From Mycolicibacterium aichiense (GTDB lineage: Bacteria; Actinomycetota; Actinomycetes; Mycobacteriales; Mycobacteriaceae): a stretch of DNA of 64,000 nt. Below are positions 55,060 through 63,043 of the stretch, piece after piece (positions within the stretch are counted from its first letter, which is position 1; each line of letters opens with the position of its first letter). The notes beneath the pieces are model-generated. The model had not been told where the DNA came from, did not search any database, and saw nothing but the letters and a program-made list of their open reading frames with translations. The stretch covers positions 4,464,001-4,528,000 of the forward strand of contig NZ_AP022561.1 in the NCBI RefSeq assembly GCF_010726245.1, read 5' to 3'. The position numbers and the translations under genes are program-made.

Positions 55060-55829
55060 CCGAACAGGTAGCGGTGATTGTCGGAGGCGCGTCCGGGATC
55101 GGCTGGGCGACGGCCCAGACCCTCGCGGCCCAGGCCATCCGCGTGACGATCGCCGATCGCAACACCGATCTGGCTCGCGAACGTGCGGCGACGCTGGGCG
55201 ATCCGCACAGCTGGGCTGAGGTCGAAGTCACCGACGAAGCCTCGGTGGCAACCCTTTTCGACGATGTCGTGGCTCGCGAGGGCGGCCTGCACGTAGTGGT
55301 CAACTGTGCGGGGTTCAGTGGCTTCGGTGTCATCACCGAGCTCGACGCGGAGCAGTTCCGCTCGGTCGTGGACGTCTGCCTCAACGGCGCTTTCCTGGTG
55401 ATGAAGCATGCCGGCCGCCATCTCGGCGAAGGCGGTGCGCTGGTGTCGCTGACGTCGCTCAACGCCCGGCAGCCAGCGGTCGGGATGAGCGCCTACTGCG
55501 CGGCGAAGGCCGGCTTGTCGATGCTGACCCAGGTGGCGGCGCTGGAGATGGGTCCGCGCGGCATCCGGGTCAACGCCGTGGCGCCCGGCTTCGTGCACAC
55601 GCCGCTGACCGAAGGCGCGGCCATGGTCCCCGGTGTCGTCGACGAGTACGTCGAGAACACCGCGCTGGGCCGGGCGGGAACGCCGCAGGACATCGCCGAC
55701 GCGGTGGCGTTCCTGTGTTCGCCGCAGTCGTCCTGGCTCACCGGCGAGATCCTCGACCTCAACGGCGGCGCGCACCTCAAGCGCTACCCCAACATTGCGG
55801 AGCACCTGACCCGGCTGATGAATCAGTAG
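55056..55829 (+). CDS. SDR-family oxidoreductase
   Basis: Encodes 257 residues. VGGASGIGWATAQTLA is the cofactor loop, and the catalytic SLTSLNARQPAVGMSAYCAAK supplies Ser/Tyr/Lys. It is a classical NAD(P)-dependent SDR. Its start overlaps the stop of the previous SDR (ATGA), so both form an operon, possibly under the KstR-like site. The AI-2E gene starts five bases after its stop and may be co-transcribed. Substrate unknown. Confidence 0.9.
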   Translation: MTEQVAVIVGGASGIGWATAQTLAAQAIRVTIADRNTDLARERAATLGDPHSWAEVEVTDEASVATLFDDVVAREGGLHVVVNCAGFSGFGVITELDAEQFRSVVDVCLNGAFLVMKHAGRHLGEGGALVSLTSLNARQPAVGMSAYCAAKAGLSMLTQVAALEMGPRGIRVNAVAPGFVHTPLTEGAAMVPGVVDEYVENTALGRAGTPQDIADAVAFLCSPQSSWLTGEILDLNGGAHLKRYPNIAEHLTRLMNQ

Positions 55830-55834
55830 TTCGC

Positions 55835-57007
55835 GTGAACACCGAGTTCACCGTCACCCAGAAGCGCGCGCTGGCGATCGTCACGCTGATCGCCGTGCTG
55901 CTGGGTGCCTACTTCCTGCGGCACTACTTCATCCTGGTGGTGATCGCGGCAATCGTCGCCTACCTGTTCACCCCGCTGTACAACCGGTGTCGGCGCCGGT
56001 TCGGGACCGGGTTGTCGGCGACGATGACGGTGCTGGCGGCGCTGGCCACCGTCATCATCCCGGTCGGTGCGCTGGTGACGCTTGCGGTGCTTCAGGTTTC
56101 GCACATGGTGGTGCATGTGGCGGAATGGGTGCAGAACGCCGACATGTCGACCGTCGGTGACAAAGCGCTGGACTACGCCAATCACGCGCTGGCCAAACTG
56201 CCGTTCGGCCACTTCTCGGTCACCCCCGACTCGGTACGCGGCTCGCTGGTGACCGTTTCCCAGAACGTCGGACGCTGGCTGCTGCACGCGTTGCAGGGCG
56301 CCGCGGGCGGCGCGATCGGCGTCGTCACCTCGGCGATCATCTTTCTGTACGTGCTGGTCTCGCTGCTGACCAATCAGGAACAGCTGCTGACGCTGATCCG
56401 CCGTCTCAACCCGCTGGGCGAAGAAGTCACCGACCTCTATCTGGCCAAGATGGGCGCGATGGTGAAGGGAACGGTGAAGGGCCAGTTCATCATTGCGCTG
56501 GTTCAGGGCTTGCTGGGCGCGGCGTCGATCTACATCGGCGGGTTCCACAACGGGTTCTTCATCTTCGCGATCTTCCTCACCGCGCTGTCGGTCATTCCGC
56601 TGGGCAGCGGCATCATCACCATCCCGTTCGGCATCGGGATGATGTTCTTCGGCAACATCGCCGGCGGCCTGTTCGTGGTGCTGTTCCACATCATCGGCGT
56701 CACCAACGTCGACAACTTCCTGCGCCCCATCCTGGTGCCGCGCGAGGCCCGGCTAGATCCCGCGCTGATGCTGCTCGCGGTGTTCTCCGGGATCGCCATG
56801 TTCGGCTTCTGGGGCATCGTGTTGGGCCCGGTCCTGATGATCATCATCGTCACGACGATTTCGGTGTACCTGGCCGTGTACAAGGGCGTGGAGATGACGT
56901 CACACGAGCCGCCCGAGAAACGCCGCCGGTTGTTCCGGCGGCGTCTCGCAGCCGAGACTGAAGCTACAGCGGCGGTCGCTGGGGACGGCGAGCCCCAGGG
57001 CCAGTAG
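55835..57007 (+). CDS. AI-2E family (PerM) transporter
   Basis: Encodes 390 residues from GTG 55835. About eight helices, with the family's ALSVIPLGSGIITIPFG and the tail region FLRPILVPREARLDPALMLLAVFSGI. These proteins export quorum or lipid molecules or act as sodium/proton antiporters; the substrate is uncertain. The end is a Glu/Ala-rich cytosolic tail, GDGEPQGQ. A related tail (GDGEPAES, stop) recurs at 58148-58182 beyond the next gene. Confidence 0.9.
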   Translation: MNTEFTVTQKRALAIVTLIAVLLGAYFLRHYFILVVIAAIVAYLFTPLYNRCRRRFGTGLSATMTVLAALATVIIPVGALVTLAVLQVSHMVVHVAEWVQNADMSTVGDKALDYANHALAKLPFGHFSVTPDSVRGSLVTVSQNVGRWLLHALQGAAGGAIGVVTSAIIFLYVLVSLLTNQEQLLTLIRRLNPLGEEVTDLYLAKMGAMVKGTVKGQFIIALVQGLLGAASIYIGGFHNGFFIFAIFLTALSVIPLGSGIITIPFGIGMMFFGNIAGGLFVVLFHIIGVTNVDNFLRPILVPREARLDPALMLLAVFSGIAMFGFWGIVLGPVLMIIIVTTISVYLAVYKGVEMTSHEPPEKRRRLFRRRLAAETEATAAVAGDGEPQGQ

Positions 57008-57010
57008 GGG

Positions 57011-58024
57011 TTACTCGGCTGCGACCTCGCCGGTGCCGTCTACGGCGAAGATCTCGATTTGTGCCAGCTCGTCGTCGGTGAGCTCCGGTCCCTTCAAAGC
57101 CTGCAGACTGTCTTCGAGTTGTGCGGTACTGGATGCGCCCACCAGCGCACTGGTCACCGCGGGCTGACGGAGCACCCAGGCGATCGCCAGCTGCGCAAGC
57201 GACTGGCCGCGTTGTTGCGCTATCGCATTGAGGCCACGGGCCCGCTCCAGGTAGACCTCGGAGATGTTGGCTTCAGTCATCCAGCGGCCCACACTCGCTC
57301 GCGAGCCGGCCGGAACTCCGTTGAGGTAGCGCGACGTCAGTAAACCCTGGGCCAGCGGGGAGTAGACGATACTGCCGGCGCCGGTCTCGGTGATTGCGTC
57401 CCACAGACCGTGCTCTGGGGAACGCTCGAACATGTTGTAGCAGGGCTGGTGAATCGTCAGCGGCACCCCCTCAGCCGTCAAAGCAGCAGCGGCGGAACGT
57501 GTTTCGTCGGCATTGTAGTTCGATATTCCGACGTAGAGAGCCTTGCCCTGCCGAACGGCGTGCGCCAAGGCCCCCATGGTCTCTTCGATGGGTGTGTCGG
57601 GGTCGGGTCGGTGCGAGTAGAAGATGTCGACGTAGTCGACGTTCAGCCGGGACAGGGACTGGTCGAGTGAGGAGAGCATCGTCTTGCGCGACCCCCACTC
57701 GCCATAGGGACCCTCGGACATGTCGTAGCCGGCCTTGGTCGAGATGATCAGCTCGTCGCGATGCGGCCGCAGGTCTTGGTGAAGGATGCGCCCGAAGTTG
57801 CGCTCAGCCGATCCCGCGGGGGGTCCGTAGTTGTTGGCGGCGTCGAAGTGGATCACCCCTAGATCGAAGGCGCGCCGCACGATGGCGCGCTGGACCTCGA
57901 ATGGTCGGTCGTCGCCGAAGTTGTTCCACAGTCCCAGCGATATGCGGGGCAGCATGAGGCCGCTTCTGCCGCTGCGCGCGTATTCGGCTACGTCGTAACG
58001 GTTTTTGTCAGCTACGTAGCTCAT
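57011..58024 (-). CDS. Aldo/keto reductase (YghZ/L-glyceraldehyde-3-phosphate reductase type)
   Basis: Encodes 337 residues of an (alpha/beta)8 barrel. HFDAANNYGPPAGSAERNFG with catalytic Asp/Tyr, STKAGYDM with catalytic Lys, and FYSHRPDPDTPIEETMGAL with the active His are present, as is the C-terminal GASSTAQLEDSL for NADPH. It reduces aldehydes such as L-glyceraldehyde-3-phosphate or methylglyoxal. It is convergent with the AI-2E transporter and is bracketed by two versions of that transporter's tail, a sign of insertion. Confidence 0.93.
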   Translation of the reverse strand: MSYVADKNRYDVAEYARSGRSGLMLPRISLGLWNNFGDDRPFEVQRAIVRRAFDLGVIHFDAANNYGPPAGSAERNFGRILHQDLRPHRDELIISTKAGYDMSEGPYGEWGSRKTMLSSLDQSLSRLNVDYVDIFYSHRPDPDTPIEETMGALAHAVRQGKALYVGISNYNADETRSAAAALTAEGVPLTIHQPCYNMFERSPEHGLWDAITETGAGSIVYSPLAQGLLTSRYLNGVPAGSRASVGRWMTEANISEVYLERARGLNAIAQQRGQSLAQLAIAWVLRQPAVTSALVGASSTAQLEDSLQALKGPELTDDELAQIEIFAVDGTGEVAAE

Positions 58025-58147
58025 AAGTCATCCTGATTCACCCGCAGATCTCCTCGACACAGCGTCAGATGTCTGCGACGATCTTCTCCAGCCGCGGCGG
58101 GATAGTGCACGTGTTCACACCACATCGCTCAGGAAAACTGATCGATA

Positions 58148-58182
58148 CGGTCGCCGGGGACGGCGAGCCTGCCGAAAGCTAG
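58148..58182 (+). repeat. Second copy of the AI-2E transporter tail
   Basis: The 22 bp at 58148-58169 match 56973-56994 with one difference (CGGTCGC-Y-GGGGACGGCGAGCC). In the same frame both continue to TAG: AVAGDGEPQGQ in the transporter and TVAGDGEPAES here. The difference includes silent third-base changes, so this tail evolved as coding sequence before it was placed here. It flanks the aldo/keto reductase gene on its far side. Confidence 0.6.
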
Positions 58183-59084
58183 TCGACCTGTTTGAACCAG
58201 GAGATGACGACCATCACCATGGCGGCGACCAGGGCGACGATCACCCACAGCACCAAAGCCATGTCGATCCATGCACCCGGCGGCGGAGCGCCCGGCAGGA
58301 TGTTGCGCAGCGGGACGATCGCGAACAGCATTGCTGCGTACCACGTTGCGAACGGCATCTGGAACTGCTTGCGCCGGGTGATCACGAGCACCGAGGTGAA
58401 GATCGCGATGGTCGGCAGGGTGAGCAGCACGATGACGATGCCGAGGTCGAATGCCAGCGGTCCGAGGGCTCGGCTGAAGGTCACCTGCGTCGCGTCGCCG
58501 TCCCCCTTGGCCGCGGGCGACGGGGCGACCTGCTCGCTGGACAAGTCCCAACCCTGCAATGCGCCGGCGATCTCAACCTTGGCCGGGATGATCTTGCGAT
58601 CGTCGCCCTCACCCACCAGTAGGTCGGCGCTGATGCCTTGGGTCTGGTACCGATCGAACGGCCAGGTGTTCACATCGCCATCGACGTCGATGGTCGTCGT
58701 CACCTCTGCCGGCGCGGCCCCGGCCGGAAACTTCAAGTCGCCCAAGGAGTTCCACGGATGCAACCGCACCGCGATATCTTCCTTGAGGGTGTCCAGCTTC
58801 TCATCCACCAGTGAATCAGCGGGGATGACAAGCACTTTGGCGTCCGCTTTGTAGTCGACCGTGCGCAACGACTGCAACGTGATCAGTACCGTCGTCTCTG
58901 ATCCATTGCCTTCGCCCGACGCCTCCAGTTCCTTGGCGGAGCCGGACAGCCACCAATAGCCGAACAACGTGACGATGTAGGCCAACACGACGACGAGCAC
59001 GGTGAGGATGGCGACGGTCTTGCCACGCGACGCGGGTTTCGCGGCGGGAGTCGGGCTCTGTGGCTCGGCAGGAGCGGTGGTCAC
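58179..59084 (-). CDS. DUF4436 membrane protein
   Basis: Encodes 301 residues from GTG 59084. One helix near the N-terminus (TVAILTVLVVVLAYIVTLFGYWWL) and three near the C-terminus (LGIVIVLLTLPTIAIFTSVLVITR; FATWYAAMLFAIVPLRNIL; LVLWVIVALVAAMVMVVISWF) flank an exported domain of about 150 residues. This is the DUF4436 family, common in actinobacteria and of unknown function. It overlaps the tail copy of the transporter at its 3-prime end. Confidence 0.88.
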   Translation of the reverse strand: MTTAPAEPQSPTPAAKPASRGKTVAILTVLVVVLAYIVTLFGYWWLSGSAKELEASGEGNGSETTVLITLQSLRTVDYKADAKVLVIPADSLVDEKLDTLKEDIAVRLHPWNSLGDLKFPAGAAPAEVTTTIDVDGDVNTWPFDRYQTQGISADLLVGEGDDRKIIPAKVEIAGALQGWDLSSEQVAPSPAAKGDGDATQVTFSRALGPLAFDLGIVIVLLTLPTIAIFTSVLVITRRKQFQMPFATWYAAMLFAIVPLRNILPGAPPPGAWIDMALVLWVIVALVAAMVMVVISWFKQVD

Positions 59085-59130
59085 GCGCGCATCGTATATT
59101 GACGCACGCGAATACGCTGGCCTTTCCTCA

Positions 59131-59435
59131 TTAGAACGGCGGCGGATCGTCGTCGTTCGGCGGTGGTGCGGGTCCGAGCAGTGCACTGTGGCGTGCTGAG
59201 TGCTGACGGCGGTTGCGCCGGCGTTCGCTGGCGACGTACTTCGCACGGTTCTGCGCCCGGGTGGTCTTGCGACGCGGCATCAGGACGCTGCGATCGCCCG
59301 CCGACTCGACTTCCGGCCGTCCACTCGGCGCCGGGGTCGGAATCATCAAGCTCGGGACCAACCGGGCACTGCCCGGTGTGGTGACGTAGGTCTGACCGCC
59401 AGGCAGGGACCAGATCACCGTCCCGTAGGCAGGCG
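59131..59435 (-). pseudogene. 3-prime fragment of a DUF222-HNH endonuclease gene (13E12 type)
   Basis: On the minus strand, PAYGTVIWSLPGGQTYVTTPGS and then RSVLMPRRKTTRAQNRAKYVASERRRN and PPPF match the C-terminus of mycobacterial DUF222-HNH (REP13E12-like) proteins. Homology begins abruptly at about 59435; the DUF222 and HNH domains are absent here. A 5-prime DUF222 fragment on the same strand occurs at 63765-64000, so these may be the two ends of one interrupted gene. Confidence 0.75.
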
Positions 59436-59498
59436 TTGGAAGGCATCCCCGTAACAGCGCAGGTCAGGCGGATTTCGCCCCTCTCCAACGGCTGCCCT

Positions 59499-60437
59499 CT
59501 ACCGGTTCGGTTCCACCAATTTCGGCCCACCGGCTCGGTCGAATAACACAATGAATTGTGGCGAATTCCAGTGGTGAAGGATTATCTGGCTGAGGTGCGT
59601 CGGGGCGATGGGCAGACCACCTTGGACCATCTCTCGGGCGATCTGGAATACGAATGCATCAGCTGGAACGATCTGGCCATGGATGTCGGGTCTGCCCGTC
59701 GATATCAGGAGGATGTCGTTGCCGACTTTGTCCTTCTCGTCGATTCCCTTCAGCAGGGTTTCGCGCAGCTCGGTGTGGTCGATACTGATCTGAACAGCAG
59801 CCTGCAGCTGATGGAACTCCTGCTGTGAAGCTTGATCTACGTAGATGAGGTAGTCTTCGACCGTCCGGATCCCTAGCTGAGCAAGATGAGCTGGAATATG
59901 TTGCGGCAGTTGCCCATCGGGGACAGGGATGCCTCTAGTGCCAAAGTCCACCTCTAGTTGCTGCAGCAGGTTGTCGACGAGCTGTTCTCGTTGAGCCGGG
60001 GTGCGGCGAGGTGGACGGTCGGCATCGCTCTGCAGTTCAGCCAGAGTGACCACTCGGCCGTTTAGGTGCGAGAACCTCGCCCGATCGGCCGTTATTTGGC
60101 CTTCTGCCGCCAGTGCGATTTGGCGCATCTCTGCCAATCGCTGCCTCGCGATGTTCGTTACGCCTAATGTCGTCAACTCGACTCCAGCTTCCGGTTGGCC
60201 ATTCAGGCGAACCTTGAAATCGGGCGGATCGGCGGCGACCTGTTCAAGGTTGTCGAGCACGCCCATATGGCCCGACAGTTGCGCGTGCATCGCGAAATTG
60301 CAGAACTGCAGTTGCTCCACCACCGGCTTTGGCAAGTCAGCGGTCGTCAGCCGGTCCGGGACTGCCGATGCAAGCACAGACGTGAACTTATTGCCGTGCT
60401 CATCGGTACCACCGAGTGCAAACCCCCCGATATCCAT
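59499..60437 (-). CDS. Protein of unknown family, accessory region
   Basis: Encodes 312 residues from ATG 60437. No known domain is recognised with confidence. Residues 71-92 read PPDFKVRLNGQPEAGVELTTLG, a pattern loosely like the PD...ExT core of PD-(D/E)xK-type nucleases; this is weak. The remaining sequence is hydrophilic and helical, with an HLSQIILHHWNSPQFIVLFDRAGG ending. It lies inside the DUF222-HNH-bounded segment, on the minus strand. No signal peptide. The frame extends upstream but without similarity. Confidence 0.6.
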   Translation of the reverse strand: MDIGGFALGGTDEHGNKFTSVLASAVPDRLTTADLPKPVVEQLQFCNFAMHAQLSGHMGVLDNLEQVAADPPDFKVRLNGQPEAGVELTTLGVTNIARQRLAEMRQIALAAEGQITADRARFSHLNGRVVTLAELQSDADRPPRRTPAQREQLVDNLLQQLEVDFGTRGIPVPDGQLPQHIPAHLAQLGIRTVEDYLIYVDQASQQEFHQLQAAVQISIDHTELRETLLKGIDEKDKVGNDILLISTGRPDIHGQIVPADAFVFQIAREMVQGGLPIAPTHLSQIILHHWNSPQFIVLFDRAGGPKLVEPNR

Positions 60438-60979
60438 TCGCCGACCGTAGCGGTAGTCCCCAAGCCGCCTCAGGCTGATCTGAGGAGCAGCCCTGAACCA
60501 ACACCCCGCTCTGATCGCATACCAGCCATCAGGATCCCGCCGATCCTCTGGCCGCACCGGGCTGCCACGCGGTGACAACCTGGCCGCGCGCAGCCCGTCT
60601 CGAAATCCGGACAAGGCGCGCAGGCGGTCAGCAGTCGACCGGCACCAGCCCGAGCAACTCCTCCAGCTCGGGCAGGCCAGCCCCAGCGCCAAAGACGCCG
60701 AACCCGAACACACGTTGAAGCAGCCCGGCGCCGTCATCGGAGCCTCACCCCGCCGCGCAGCCACCCCGGGGGGCACCGCGCCAGCCGCTGCCCATCATGC
60801 CGACGCGCAGGCAACAACGGCACCCGCCGCGCACTCGAAGCCACATACCCGCGGCCCGACCCCACAGCCCGAGGCCGAACACCCAGAACCGTCACAACCG
60901 CATTCTGCGCTCCATCAACGCTCAACTCCTATGCAACATGACCTCCGGGATCGCGGCTTAGGCCTTGAGCTTCTTGGCT
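60438..60979. other. Non-coding or degenerate segment
   Basis: About 540 bp between two minus-strand genes. Open frames on both strands are long only because of high GC; translations are Pro/Ala/Arg/His-rich with no motifs, resembling worn-out coding DNA such as an old transposase or phage gene. I could not assign it. Confidence 0.4.
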
Positions 60980-61936
60980 TTACACTCCTGGGACCGCACC
61001 GCCATCGCAGTTTTGCTCACCGCCGTTGTTCTCTTCGTCGAGGCCATCATCGTCGGGCTCAACCTCGACAATCTGTGGTCCGACTAGAGTTGCTTCCGAC
61101 CACAATTGCTCGCATAGCTCCCGCAAGGACTCGCGTGCTGGCGACGGCATCGGCGACATGACCGTTGTTGTGGTGCCAACACTGTTGAGCGATGTACCGA
61201 GCGTCAACACAGCCCCGTCCTCGGTAAGGAGAATCCGGTCGTGCAACTTGGTCGACTTTCGCACCTCGACTGGCCGCGAAAGGCTGGCACTGTCAAGATG
61301 CGTCTGCATCGCCGACAATTCCGCATTGTTGGACCTCTTGCCCGATACGAGGAGCCGTGTCAACTGTGTGCTCACGACAATTCTGTGTAGGCCGTCGAGT
61401 TTCAGATAAGGATCGATGAGGAGACCTGCGCCCGCATTGGCGAGCTGCCCTACCAAGATTGGGTAGGCAAGGGGGTCTTGCCCTTCGAGGACAACGACAC
61501 TCACGTCTTCCTCCGTAGCTCCGCGCTCGCGGTCCCGCAGCAACGCACGGCCAAGCTCGGTGAGCACTAAACCCGGTTCCTCTCCAGAACCAGGCGTCTC
61601 CTCCAACCACGTCAGACGGACAAGGTGCCCGATAAACGTCTCGCCAGGCTTAACCAGTTCTCTTCGTGCATCCTTGCCAAGCAGCTGGTCCCTAATCGAC
61701 GTGATAGTTGACTGGAACCGGCTGCCGAGCATCGTGTCAACCATCCGCTCGTAATCACGGACAACGGAGCCCATGGAGCCGACCCCAGTACCCTGAACGA
61801 TGCGGTATTCAGCCTCAGCTGGTTCCGGGTTGTTATGCCACAACATGACTTGCGTGGCCGTCGGGCGATAGGAGCTTCGATTGCACGCCGCGATAAACGC
61901 GAGTACCCGGTACTGCTCTTCCGAGACGATGGTCAC
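60980..61936 (-). CDS. Winged-helix/PLD-like protein, candidate defence or nuclease function
   Basis: Encodes 318 residues. The first about 140 are helical, with a likely winged-helix core (LVRLTWLEETPGSGEEPGLVLTELGRALLRD). The second half fits one phospholipase-D-like unit: LLIDPYLKLDGLHRIV, then KLHDRILLTEDG with H-x-R at 232-234, and GTSLNSVG at 247-254, matching KLHDR...GSSLN-type half-sites. A dimer would supply two half-sites. Such proteins occur in defence islands and as nucleases. GTG start 61936. It is divergent from the membrane protein at 62143. Confidence 0.65.
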   Translation of the reverse strand: MTIVSEEQYRVLAFIAACNRSSYRPTATQVMLWHNNPEPAEAEYRIVQGTGVGSMGSVVRDYERMVDTMLGSRFQSTITSIRDQLLGKDARRELVKPGETFIGHLVRLTWLEETPGSGEEPGLVLTELGRALLRDRERGATEEDVSVVVLEGQDPLAYPILVGQLANAGAGLLIDPYLKLDGLHRIVVSTQLTRLLVSGKRSNNAELSAMQTHLDSASLSRPVEVRKSTKLHDRILLTEDGAVLTLGTSLNSVGTTTTVMSPMPSPARESLRELCEQLWSEATLVGPQIVEVEPDDDGLDEENNGGEQNCDGGAVPGV

Positions 61937-62142
61937 CGTGCAATTCTAGGGGCACCATTCTGTCGCCCCCAGCGGAGAATCCCATAGCCGTACTGAAGGG
62001 ATTTACCAGTCCGTGCCGTGAGACGGTAGCACCCAAGGGAGGGATTGGGCGCCCCCTGTTTGTCAAGTATTTGTGGTGTGGCTACCGGGTTCTTGTCCGC
62101 TATATGACCGCAGGAACTGCACCGCAGCGATTTAATCAAACA
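61937..62142. promoter_or_regulatory. Divergent promoter region of the PLD-like and membrane-protein genes
   Basis: About 206 bp between the starts of oppositely oriented genes, lower in GC than the surrounding DNA (for example AATCAAACAATG). It must contain both promoters. No clear operator dyad was found. Confidence 0.4.
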
Positions 62143-62670
62143 ATGACTGACCCACGCGAACTAGAAGCAAAAATGGCATTGGACCAAGCGTTTGCAGAAC
62201 TAGACGGGCAGCACACCGAACTCGCGGGGCTCCAATCCAAGGCCAAGGACATAATCGGGTTACTGACGCTCGCCGCGACCTTCCTCGGTGCGTTTGGCAA
62301 GGCATACTCCGACAGCGTTCTGCATTCGGTGATGGACATGTCAGGTTGGGTTCTTGCGGCGTTTGTGATGCTCCCCGTTGTCACTGCGCTCGCCGCGATC
62401 TACGTCATGAAGCCACGCAGCGGCTGGATGTTCACACTTGACGGTAGTTCGATGGCCACCGACATGCGTGGCCGCGCACCGGACGTGAAGTTTCAGAGCG
62501 CTGAATCGCTTTACTTGGCATACGTCGGAAAGATCACCGAGCTGCTAGACGCCAACCAACCTCACCTTAAGCGGCGGAAGTGGGCATTATGGACCGCTCT
62601 CCTCACGCTGCTGTGTACCGTGGCATTCACGGGAGGGCTGGTCCTGACTTCGCACCCAGTCAAGACCTGA
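62143..62670 (+). CDS. Three-helix membrane protein, SLATT/PycTM-like candidate
   Basis: Encodes 175 residues from ATG 62143 (starts at 62104 and 62071 are possible). TM1 is about 36-55, TM2 67-89, then a cytosolic stretch ending SAESLYLAYVGKITELLDANQ, and TM3 147-168. This layout, two close helices, a soluble loop with a helix, then a third helix, is like SLATT-domain or Pycsar TM effectors of nucleotide-activated defence systems. Similarity is by architecture only; no cyclase gene is beside it. The PLD-like gene is divergent. Confidence 0.6.
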   Translation: MTDPRELEAKMALDQAFAELDGQHTELAGLQSKAKDIIGLLTLAATFLGAFGKAYSDSVLHSVMDMSGWVLAAFVMLPVVTALAAIYVMKPRSGWMFTLDGSSMATDMRGRAPDVKFQSAESLYLAYVGKITELLDANQPHLKRRKWALWTALLTLLCTVAFTGGLVLTSHPVKT

Positions 62671-62705
62671 TCACAGTCCTTCTGTAGATCAAAGGGAATA
62701 GTGGG

Positions 62706-62840
62706 ATGACAGATAATAAAGAAGAGCCGGACCTCGGCGATGTAAAGGGTTCGAAGTCCACGCAAATTAGGCCCGACGACAAGCCCAAGTGGCCTGGTGA
62801 GCCGGACCTAAGGTCAGTCGAAGGCTCTCCGCGAGCCTGA
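62706..62840 (+). CDS. Tiny acidic ORF, 44 residues
   Basis: ATG 62706 to TGA 62840. The sequence MTDNKEEPDLGDVKGSKST and then IRPDDKPKWPGEPDL is hydrophilic and Asp/Glu/Lys-rich, with no helix that looks like a membrane segment. It shares E-P-x-L-x-x-VKG-x-x-ST with the 52-residue ORF at 62885. Support comes from this similarity and from its place right after the membrane protein gene (35 bp). Function unknown; perhaps an intrinsically disordered accessory protein. Confidence 0.5.
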   Translation: MTDNKEEPDLGDVKGSKSTQIRPDDKPKWPGEPDLRSVEGSPRA

Positions 62841-62884
62841 ACCCGCCGCCCACGAAACGCTCCTCTTCGGCAGAGGGAGGGCCA

Positions 62885-63043
62885 ATGACGAACCCCAACC
62901 CGGAAGACATCGGGTCGAACACCGACTGCGAAGGCCCCGGCGTCCAGGGGCCGGAGCCGACCCTGGACTACGTCAAGGGCTACGAGTCCACGCGTGCGGA
63001 AGACAAACGAGACGTTGAGTACCGCAGTTCCGATGGCAACTGA
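62885..63043 (+). CDS. Tiny acidic ORF, 52 residues
   Basis: ATG 62885 to TGA 63043. AGAGGGAGGG before the start is a strong ribosome site. The sequence MTNPNPEDIGSNTDCEGPGV then PEPTLDYVKGYESTRAED is acidic and soluble. EPTLDYVKGYEST parallels EPDLGDVKGSKST in the ORF at 62706, so the two are likely paralogues. Its 3-prime end overlaps the capsid remnant on the other strand. Function unknown. Confidence 0.55.
   Translation: MTNPNPEDIGSNTDCEGPGVQGPEPTLDYVKGYESTRAEDKRDVEYRSSDGN

Noticed and set aside
60715..61161. Plus-strand ORF across the end of the PLD-like gene and the region before it
   Set aside because: Pro/His/Thr-rich with no motif; it overlaps a better-supported gene on the other strand.
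62748..62760. GGTTCGAAGTCC resembling a tRNA T-loop
   Set aside because: No acceptor stem, D-arm or anticodon arm could be placed around it; the segment is inside the small ORF at 62706 and its counterpart in the paralogue differs.
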